Below are positions 7,031 to 13,510 of a stretch of DNA of 13,510 nt, piece by piece. The notes under the pieces are model-generated. The model searched no databases and was not told the origin of the DNA. It saw nothing but the letters and a program-made list of their open reading frames with translations. Origin of the DNA: JAGLSB01 sp023135955 (GTDB lineage Bacteria; Bacteroidota; Bacteroidia; Bacteroidales; GCA-2748055); assembly GCA_030673645.1 (NCBI GenBank), contig DAOVIO010000115.1, positions 1-13,510 on the forward strand, written 5' to 3'. How positions within the stretch are numbered: position 1 is the stretch's first letter; each line of letters opens with the position of its first letter. A program made the translations under genes and the position numbers.

Positions 7031-10000
7031 ATGCTACAGAAGAAAGGAAACCTTGTGATATTCTATCTGCTGCTTCTATTTATAAGCACATATACTATCC
7101 ATGGACAGGAGTTTAATGAGCTAACCGGTTTTACTATTGAAGGATTGAAGAATGGTTCTGTAGCATGGGGTGATTTTGATAATGACAATGATCTAGATCT
7201 ACTTATAATAGGATTTAATGGAGATAATAGACAAAGCTGTTTTATCTATGAGAACCATGGTGATGAGACATTTACTGAACTCCCGACACCCTTTACTCCT
7301 GCAATTATAAACCTTTCCGCATCATATAGAATCACTGGAAAATGGAATGATATAGACAATGATGGATACCTTGATGTAGTTTTGAATGCATATAGCAGCT
7401 TTAATACTGCATCACTTCTTATTTATCAGAACAATGGTGATGATACCTTTACATCTCAAAAAGAATTTGCTTTCATGTCCTTTTCTTCTGGCAGCAATTT
7501 TGATATTGGAGATTTGGATAATGATGGAGACCTCGACATTGTATTATTAAAGAAAACAGAATCTGACATCTATCTCAATCAAGGAAATTTTGAATTCCTG
7601 AAGTTGGATGATTGCATATTCCCAGAGATAGGTGAAGGAGATTGTGACCTAGGAGATTATGACAATGATGGTGATCTTGACATCATTATATGCGGAACAA
7701 AACCGTCAAATAGCACCTTGCTATACAAGAACACAGGAGATGCCCAATTTGAACTTCAAGACACCCTGATTTTCCCAAGTTTAAGTTACGGTACTACTGA
7801 GTGGGGAGATTTTAATGAAGATGGATTGCTTGATATTTTAATGTCGGGTGGTGGCTATATTTATGTTTACAAAAATAATGGCGATAATTCATTCTCAAGT
7901 ATCAATACAGCAATATACAATGGTATTTATTCCGGGGAAGCAAGTTGGGGAGATATTGATAATGATGGAGATCTTGATATTTCCTGCTGCGGAAGCATTG
8001 TTGCCACTTGCTATTACAATAATGGTGATGAGACTTTTGAACATGCTACAGGGATTACCCTTCCTGAATTAATCCAGGCGGACCTTGCTCCTGGCGACTT
8101 CGACAATGATGGCGACTTGGATATAGCATTAATAGGAGATGACAATAGTTCTGTGATATGTAAAATCTTTCAGAATGACACTTTGCCTTCAAATCCAATC
8201 CCAGATGTTCCAACAAATCTTTCCTCTGAAATCTCCGGGAAGGATATGATTTTGAAATGGAATCCGGTTACTACAGATAATACCGATACATTATCGATTT
8301 CATATAATATCATGTTGGGATCTTCCAGCGGCTCATCTGATATTATTCATCCATCTTCTAGTGCCGATGGGATTCTACGTTATGCTGGTATGGGAAATGC
8401 TCAGACAGATACCACTTTTATTTTAAGAAATTTACAGAAAGGAACCTATTATTGGAAGGTTCAATCAGTTGACAATAGTTTTAAAGGAAGTGCATTCTCT
8501 TCAGAAAGTTCTTTTTTATATAATTCAGATTGTCAGGCATATGGACTTTCATTAAATGATATTGGAGGTGCTACTGCTTCTCTTTCCTGGATGAGAGGCA
8601 ATGGTGAGAACTGCATAGTATTTGCTAAAAAGGATGCTTCTGGCGATGCTTTCCCAATAAATAACACTACATACACAGCATCCAATGAATATGGAGTTGG
8701 AACCGAAATTACGGGTAGTGGTTGGTTCTGTATTTACAAAGGCACAGAGACTACTATTCAAATTACAGGCTTAGATCCGTTCTCATCGTATACTATTCAA
8801 GTTTTCGAGTATAGCGGGGCTAGCGGAAGTGAGCAATACCAAACAGAGATTAGTTCAAACAGTACAACTATTACCACTGGCTTATTCACTGAACTACTAA
8901 ATAAAGGATTATCATCAGCTGAAGGGACAAGAAGCCAGAGCTTTTGGGTTGATGTGGATAATGACGAGGATCTTGACATATTTATTCTCGGGGGAAGCAA
9001 ATACCTTTACCGCAATGAAGGAAATGAAACATTTACTTCCCTACCAATTACATCAACGTTTTATAGGGTTGCCGACTTTGGTGACTTTAATAACGATGGC
9101 TTTATCGATCTTGCTATGGCTAATTCAAGCGAAATTTCATTCTTCGCAAATGATGGTAATGGAAACTTCACTCAGTTGGGAATCTCATTAATTGGCTTTA
9201 ATTCTGGATCATTGGATTGGGGTGATTATGATAATGACGGAGATCTTGATCTATTGATCACAGGGGAAGAAGGAGGCAGTTTTCAAACAGTCACAAAGCT
9301 CTATAAAAACAATGGGGATGAGACATTTACAGAGGTCACGAATCATAACATTTTTAGTGTCAGATTCGGGGCAACAGATTGGGCAGATATTAATAGTGAT
9401 GGCTATCTGGATATAGCTATTTCAGGTATCTCTATAGAGGGATCCTACAAATCAAAAGTTTATACTAATAACAAGGATGGGAGTTTTACTGAAATTTATA
9501 ACATCGATACACGGGGCTATGTTGAATGGGGTGATTATGACAATGATGGAGATTTTGATTTACTTATTACCAGTTGGTATGGAAATAGACTCTATCAAAA
9601 CGATGGTACGAATTCTTTTTATCAAGTTACTGGAATAGATTTTGGACACTCCTTATATGGAATTGGGAAATGGGGTGATTACAATAATGATGGTTATCTG
9701 GATATTATGTCTAATGGTTATTTGTCTGGATACGTGCCATATTCCGCTGTTCTAAAAAATCTCAAAAATGGAAGTTTTGAACTAGATACGGCCTGTGTGC
9801 TAGCACCTGCAGGAGATGCTTCTTGTGCATGGGGTGATTTTGACAATGATGATGATTTGGATATTTTATGGGTAGGTAAGTCAGAGGATAGTACTTTTAC
9901 AAAGATTTACAGGAATGAAACAATTGATCCAAATTCGCATCCCGGAATTCCCTTAAATCCTGTTACAATCGTTGATAGATCAATGGCTATCCTAAAATGG

Positions 10001-13000
10001 AATACTGCAGAAGATGATAGTACGCTTTCCCCTGCTTTAAATTATAACCTGCGAGTTGGAACAACATCAGGTGGGGTTGAGATCAGCAGTCCCCACGCTA
10101 CTAGCAGTGGATACAAAATGATTCCTGACAGGGGAAATGCTTCCGCGGACACAATATTTATACTCGACAACTTACCATTTGATGACTATTATTGGAGTGT
10201 TCAAGCCGTTGACCAGTCTTTTGCAGGCAGTCCTTTCTCATCTGAAGGCACCTTTTCCATAGTTCCTGTTCAGGCGACTTCCCTATCTGCGGAAATCGTA
10301 AGTTCAAGCAGCCTGATACTCAGATGGGAAATAGGCAATGGCATTCGCAGACTTGTTTTTTGTAAGGAAACCCAAATCGACATTGCTATTCCTGTTGATA
10401 GTGTTACTTATTTGCCTGACAGTGAATTTGGTTTTGGTGAAGAGCTGGGATCTACTGGCTGGTATTGTGTGTACAACGGCAGAGGCGATAGTACAATTAT
10501 TAGTGGTCTAAATTATAACACCAACTATAGTTATCAAGTCATTGAATATATGGGTGATATCGGTAGCGAAGTATATTTTTCAAATCTGGTTGTTGGTAAT
10601 CCTGGCATCTTTAGTACAGGCTTATTTACAGAGCAGACAACTATTACATTGGATAATGCTGATTTTAACGATTTCGCATGGGCTGACTATAACAATGATG
10701 GATACACAGACTTATTTATTCCAAGCTTGGCGAGTAAACTTTTTAAAAACAATGGAGATAACACCTTCTCAGAAGATCTAAATACTAACTTTCCAGACTA
10801 TAGATATGGTTCTTGCGCATGGGGAGATTATGACAATGATGGTGACCTGGATATCATTCTCACAGGAGCAACAGGCAGCAATCCGAACTACAACCCTATA
10901 AGCTCTATATATCGGAATGATGGAGGAGGATTATTCTCTGAACAGTCCTCGATTGTCATCGAGCCCTTGTATTACAGCGATGTAGATTGGGGGGATTATA
11001 ATGCTGACGGCTATCTCGATATACTTATTATGGGCGCATCGGGTGATGATTCAAACGTAATGCCATTAACTAAAGTTTATCTTAATAATGGGGACAACTC
11101 ATTCACCGAGCATACAGAGTCTGTACTTGAGGGTGTATGCAAAGGAAGCGCTCAATGGGTAGATGTTGACAGCGATGGCGATTTAGATATCCATATCTCC
11201 GGTTCTAATGCAAATGATAATTACAATGAAAGTACAAACTTAATTTACAAGAATAATTCAGGAGTATTTAGCTACTGGGCTACCAACTTACCTCCCCTAA
11301 GGTCGTCTGAAACTGATTGGGGCGACTATGACCATGATGGAGACCTTGACGTAGTAATGACCCGCCCAGGTAGTGTATATGCATATGAAAATACCGGGAC
11401 CTCTAATTTTATTAACATATTGAGTGATGGCTATGGATATAGTTCCGAGGGAGATGTTATCTGGGGTGACTATGACAATGATGGATATCTGGATATTCTA
11501 TTCGGTAATTTTGGATCCGCAGCAATTATTTATAGAAATATCGAGAGTAGCGGTTTCGAGATTTATAATGACGGATCGTTTAAGTTTACTAGTGTTCAGG
11601 AAATGAATTGGTGCGATTATGACAATGATGGCGATATTGACATGCTGGTATACCCTTGGGGAGGGGTCGTAACCCTCTACAGAAATAACTTAATTATGGA
11701 ATCTGGCGCTTTTGCCGTAAATACATCAGCTGAAGCTCCAACAGGGATAAAATCTATTAGCTCCCCAACAGGACTTAGTTTGCAGTGGTCACCAGTTCAA
11801 ACTGACGAGTCTCCATCTAATAGTCTCAGCTATAATATCAGCATTGGAACAAGCCCTGATACGGCCAATATTACACCGCCACATTCTGATTCTACAGGCT
11901 TCCGGCTAATCTCAGGATTAGGAAATGCAAGTGTTGATAGTTCATATAGTATTACAAATCTGGAAACTGGAAAATATTACTGGCAGGTGCAAGCGGTTGA
12001 CATGGCTTTTAAAGGCGGACAATGGTCGGCTATTGACTCATTTGAAGTGAAACATCTGCAGCCCTTCTTTTCATTCGATACAGTTTGCTTTGAATCAACA
12101 AGTCATTTCTTAGATCAATCTGTAGCCACAGATGAGATAATATCATGGACATGGGATTTTGGAGATGGTGTATATTCAACAGATCAAAATCCAACACATA
12201 TTTTTACAAACTTCGGCACACATCAGGTAAAATTATTGGTTCAAACCAATGAATTTTCCGATTCAATAACACAAGATGTAATTGTTAAGCCAAAACCAAC
12301 AACTGCATTTATCGCTGATGTTGTTTGTCAGGGAACTTCTACAGATTTTATAAATAGCACTACCCTAAACGGGACAACAATAACCAATTGGTACTGGGAC
12401 TTTGGAGACGGAGCATTTTCAACTCTACAGGACCCACCTGCACATGGTTATCTGGTTACCGGGGATTATAATGTAAAACTGGCAGCTTACGCTGATAATG
12501 GCTGTGCCGATTCTATAGAAAATACAGCAACTGTTGCAGAAATTCCAACCTCTAATATTGCTGCTGGAGGTAGTCCGGAATTTTGTGAAGGTGAAAGTGT
12601 TAAACTAAGTGTTTTTCAAAGTTCTTCTTTTAATTATCAATGGAAGATTGGAGGTGTCCCGGTTGCTGGTGCTGATTCCAGTGTTTATTATGCTATCGGG
12701 ACTGGTGATTATACGGTAAGTGTCACAAATCAGATTGGAGGATGTAATAGTGAATCCGCCACTCCTGTCAGTGTACTTGTCTCTGCAACTCCACCTCAGC
12801 CACTGATTCAAACCAGTACTCCTACTACTTTTTGTGCAGGTGATAGTGTTATAATAAGTGTTACCGATAATGTAGATTACAGTTACCAGTGGAAACTTAA
12901 TGGTGGAGCTGTAGGATCTGACACCAGTATTTTTGTTGCTAAAGAATCAGGAATCTATACTCTGGAAGTTAGCAACTCTACAGGCTGTACATCTTTGTCT

Positions 13001-13510
13001 ACAAACTCAATTGTAGTTGTAGTTAATCCAGTACCATCCACGGTATCAGTAAGTGCAAATGGCCAAACTGATTTTTGCGATGGAGGATCAGTAGAACTGA
13101 GCGTACCGGATGACCCCTTGATGGATTACCAATGGATGGACGGAGATATAAGCCTTGGAGGAGAAACATCCAGTATATACACAGCAACCAGTACTGGTAA
13201 TTATAAGCTTGTAATCACAAATTCAGATGCTTGTTTTATTCAAACTCAATCGAAAGCGGTAAATGTGTCTCCAACACCTACGGTTCCAACAATCAGTACT
13301 GTTGGAGCTGAAACTTTCTGTGCCGGAGATAGTGTTATTCTCAGTGTTAGCGATAATCCTGACCTGACCTACCAATGGCTACTAGGGGGAGGATCTGTAG
13401 GAACAGATCAAAATACATATACAGCAAATGCAACAGGTACTTATACTCTTGAAGTGACTAACTCATCAAACTGTACATCTGCATCAGTGAACTCAATTGC
13501 AGTTACGGTA
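7031..13510 (+). CDS. second giant secreted protein, tandem paralog of the first (C-terminus beyond the window)
   Basis: Open for 2160 codons to the last base, with no stop, so partial at its 3' end. An in-frame TGA at 7013-7015 precedes the ATG at 7031, the first start in frame; no Shine-Dalgarno is seen. Order: signal peptide 1-25 (MLQKK, long Leu/Ile core, IHG before Gln26); seven FG-GAP/VCBS blades 26-388; Fn3-like 389-500; GNG-type module 501-617; seven blades 618-971; Fn3-like 972-1080; GNG-type module 1081-1197; seven blades 1198-1562; Fn3-like 1563-1677; PKD 1678-1757 and 1758-1840, both WDFGDG; Ig-like domains from 1841, the fourth cut by the edge. The order matches the first gene, and the PKD pair aligns well with its counterpart (TVCF...WDFGDG...SDSIT...VI.KPKP). 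A T9SS sorting domain is expected downstream but not visible. Likely a calcium-dependent surface or released binding protein; target unknown. Confidence 0.95.
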   Translation, partial: MLQKKGNLVIFYLLLLFISTYTIHGQEFNELTGFTIEGLKNGSVAWGDFDNDNDLDLLIIGFNGDNRQSCFIYENHGDETFTELPTPFTPAIINLSASYRITGKWNDIDNDGYLDVVLNAYSSFNTASLLIYQNNGDDTFTSQKEFAFMSFSSGSNFDIGDLDNDGDLDIVLLKKTESDIYLNQGNFEFLKLDDCIFPEIGEGDCDLGDYDNDGDLDIIICGTKPSNSTLLYKNTGDAQFELQDTLIFPSLSYGTTEWGDFNEDGLLDILMSGGGYIYVYKNNGDNSFSSINTAIYNGIYSGEASWGDIDNDGDLDISCCGSIVATCYYNNGDETFEHATGITLPELIQADLAPGDFDNDGDLDIALIGDDNSSVICKIFQNDTLPSNPIPDVPTNLSSEISGKDMILKWNPVTTDNTDTLSISYNIMLGSSSGSSDIIHPSSSADGILRYAGMGNAQTDTTFILRNLQKGTYYWKVQSVDNSFKGSAFSSESSFLYNSDCQAYGLSLNDIGGATASLSWMRGNGENCIVFAKKDASGDAFPINNTTYTASNEYGVGTEITGSGWFCIYKGTETTIQITGLDPFSSYTIQVFEYSGASGSEQYQTEISSNSTTITTGLFTELLNKGLSSAEGTRSQSFWVDVDNDEDLDIFILGGSKYLYRNEGNETFTSLPITSTFYRVADFGDFNNDGFIDLAMANSSEISFFANDGNGNFTQLGISLIGFNSGSLDWGDYDNDGDLDLLITGEEGGSFQTVTKLYKNNGDETFTEVTNHNIFSVRFGATDWADINSDGYLDIAISGISIEGSYKSKVYTNNKDGSFTEIYNIDTRGYVEWGDYDNDGDFDLLITSWYGNRLYQNDGTNSFYQVTGIDFGHSLYGIGKWGDYNNDGYLDIMSNGYLSGYVPYSAVLKNLKNGSFELDTACVLAPAGDASCAWGDFDNDDDLDILWVGKSEDSTFTKIYRNETIDPNSHPGIPLNPVTIVDRSMAILKWNTAEDDSTLSPALNYNLRVGTTSGGVEISSPHATSSGYKMIPDRGNASADTIFILDNLPFDDYYWSVQAVDQSFAGSPFSSEGTFSIVPVQATSLSAEIVSSSSLILRWEIGNGIRRLVFCKETQIDIAIPVDSVTYLPDSEFGFGEELGSTGWYCVYNGRGDSTIISGLNYNTNYSYQVIEYMGDIGSEVYFSNLVVGNPGIFSTGLFTEQTTITLDNADFNDFAWADYNNDGYTDLFIPSLASKLFKNNGDNTFSEDLNTNFPDYRYGSCAWGDYDNDGDLDIILTGATGSNPNYNPISSIYRNDGGGLFSEQSSIVIEPLYYSDVDWGDYNADGYLDILIMGASGDDSNVMPLTKVYLNNGDNSFTEHTESVLEGVCKGSAQWVDVDSDGDLDIHISGSNANDNYNESTNLIYKNNSGVFSYWATNLPPLRSSETDWGDYDHDGDLDVVMTRPGSVYAYENTGTSNFINILSDGYGYSSEGDVIWGDYDNDGYLDILFGNFGSAAIIYRNIESSGFEIYNDGSFKFTSVQEMNWCDYDNDGDIDMLVYPWGGVVTLYRNNLIMESGAFAVNTSAEAPTGIKSISSPTGLSLQWSPVQTDESPSNSLSYNISIGTSPDTANITPPHSDSTGFRLISGLGNASVDSSYSITNLETGKYYWQVQAVDMAFKGGQWSAIDSFEVKHLQPFFSFDTVCFESTSHFLDQSVATDEIISWTWDFGDGVYSTDQNPTHIFTNFGTHQVKLLVQTNEFSDSITQDVIVKPKPTTAFIADVVCQGTSTDFINSTTLNGTTITNWYWDFGDGAFSTLQDPPAHGYLVTGDYNVKLAAYADNGCADSIENTATVAEIPTSNIAAGGSPEFCEGESVKLSVFQSSSFNYQWKIGGVPVAGADSSVYYAIGTGDYTVSVTNQIGGCNSESATPVSVLVSATPPQPLIQTSTPTTFCAGDSVIISVTDNVDYSYQWKLNGGAVGSDTSIFVAKESGIYTLEVSNSTGCTSLSTNSIVVVVNPVPSTVSVSANGQTDFCDGGSVELSVPDDPLMDYQWMDGDISLGGETSSIYTATSTGNYKLVITNSDACFIQTQSKAVNVSPTPTVPTISTVGAETFCAGDSVILSVSDNPDLTYQWLLGGGSVGTDQNTYTANATGTYTLEVTNSSNCTSASVNSIAVTV
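7106..8194 (+). repeat. first propeller of gene 2: seven FG-GAP/VCBS blades
   Basis: Residues 26-388, starting directly after the signal peptide with no N-terminal Fn3, unlike the first gene. The first Asp of each calcium loop is at residues 48, 107, 161, 209, 260, 308 and 356. Blade one has DFDNDNDLD, with Asn in place of the loop Gly. Blade five has DFNEDGLLD. The Trp before the loop is missing in blades three, four and seven. Blade six carries two adjacent cysteines (SCCGS) and a third shortly after. Confidence 0.87.
8531..8881 (+). other. GNG-type Fn3-like module, first copy
   Basis: Residues 501-617 of the second protein. It begins CQAYGLSL, has a typical Fn3 start (TASLSWMRGNGENC), then VFAKKD, TTYTAS, GSGWFCIYKG, and ends with an Fn3-like strand pair (LDPFSSYTIQVFEYSG). 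It shares with the copy at residues 1081-1197 the GNG after the Trp strand, G-GW-C-Y-G, and the Y-Y-I/V-EY pattern. Similar modules recur in large Bacteroidota surface proteins; I know of no assigned function. Confidence 0.6.
8882..9943 (+). repeat. second propeller of gene 2: seven FG-GAP/VCBS blades
   Basis: Residues 618-971. The first Asp of each calcium loop is at residues 641, 685, 732, 786, 835, 883 and 936. Blade one has DVDNDEDLD and blade seven DFDNDDDLD, both lacking the loop Gly, so in this propeller the two blades that meet at ring closure are the degenerate ones. Blade two (DFNNDGFID) lacks the preceding Trp. It is followed by the Fn3-like domain at 972-1080, whose YYWSVQAVDQ core matches the other copies. 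Confidence 0.88.
10271..10621 (+). other. GNG-type Fn3-like module, second copy
   Basis: Residues 1081-1197. It begins QATSLSAEI and has LILRWEIGNGIRRLVF, SVTYLPDSEFGFGEE, GSTGWYCVYNG and NYSYQVIEYMG. It is clearly related to the copy at 501-617, although the sequences have diverged considerably, so the duplication is not recent. Like the first copy it sits directly between an Fn3-like domain and the following propeller. Confidence 0.6.
10622..11716 (+). repeat. third propeller of gene 2: seven FG-GAP/VCBS blades
   Basis: Residues 1198-1562. The first Asp of each calcium loop is at residues 1219, 1266, 1322, 1378, 1432, 1480 and 1529. All seven loops keep the Gly, with variants such as DYNADGYLD (blade three), DVDSDGDLD (four) and DYDHDGDLD (five). 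It is followed by the Fn3-like domain at 1563-1677, which leads into the PKD pair exactly as in the first gene. Confidence 0.88.
12062..13510 (+). other. PKD and Ig-like stalk of gene 2, cut by the window edge
   Basis: Residues 1678-2160. Two PKD domains with WDFGDG (1678-1757, 1758-1840) are followed by Ig-like domains starting near 1841, 1924, 2003 and 2085, each about 80 residues. Each has a Cys before an acidic or Gly turn (FCEGES, FCAGDS, FCDGGS, FCAGDS), a YQW strand, a GxYxLxVxN-like strand and a late Cys, which suggests one disulfide per domain. The second and fourth are particularly alike (TFCAGDSVI, TLEVSNSTGCTS versus TLEVTNSSNCTS), pointing to a fairly recent internal duplication. 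More copies may lie beyond the edge. Confidence 0.85.

Noticed and set aside
7848..11606. Plus-strand frames at 7848-8072, 8949-9191, 10542-10781 and 11424-11606
   Set aside because: All four are in the +1 frame relative to the long gene starting at 7031, whose continuous domain series explains the same bases. They recur because the repeated blade codons are open in that frame.
8552..12811. Minus-strand frames at 8552-8761, 8797-9000 and 12605-12811
   Set aside because: They are antisense to the GNG-type module, the following propeller start and an Ig-like domain of the second gene; no start signal or recognisable domain supports them.

Overview
The window suggests a Bacteroidota bacterium (lineage within the phylum not resolvable from this sequence). 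The DNA is AT-rich and both starts lack a Shine-Dalgarno sequence. Both proteins have signal peptides with Gln at the predicted mature N-terminus. The first protein ends in a type IX secretion (T9SS, Por) C-terminal sorting domain, a machinery confined to this phylum. Both are built from FG-GAP/VCBS, fibronectin-III-like, PKD and Ig-like modules, as is usual for very large T9SS cargo.

Layout. Bases 1-79 are a leader with a weak promoter candidate. Bases 80-6739 encode a complete 2219-residue secreted protein. Bases 6740-7030 are intergenic: they open with a GC-rich tandem array of 24-base units (6743-6859) that starts four bases after the stop codon, followed by an AT-rich stretch with a second weak promoter candidate. 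Bases 7031-13510 encode a second giant secreted protein, open for 2160 codons and cut by the window edge, so its C-terminus is not seen. Nothing convincing is encoded on the minus strand.

The main result is architectural. Read blade by blade, both proteins contain three blocks of exactly seven FG-GAP/VCBS repeats (42 in all). Each block carries an integrin-alpha-like calcium loop of the DxDxDGxxD type in nearly every repeat, and each is followed by the same ~112-residue Fn3-like domain. Seven is the number needed to close one beta-propeller, so each protein is predicted to carry three complete seven-bladed propellers on a string. After the third Fn3-like domain, both have two PKD domains and then a series of Cys-paired Ig-like domains; the first protein ends in the T9SS signal. 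The two genes are therefore tandem paralogs with the same ground plan. They differ in decorations: an N-terminal Fn3 and one Ig-like insert in the first, and two copies of another Fn3-like module with a conserved GNG...GWYC.Y.G signature in the second.

Probable role, by inference: calcium-stabilised cell-surface or released adhesins or ligand-binding proteins exported through Sec and then T9SS. No enzyme domain was found. No mobile element, CRISPR array, tRNA or rRNA was recognised.
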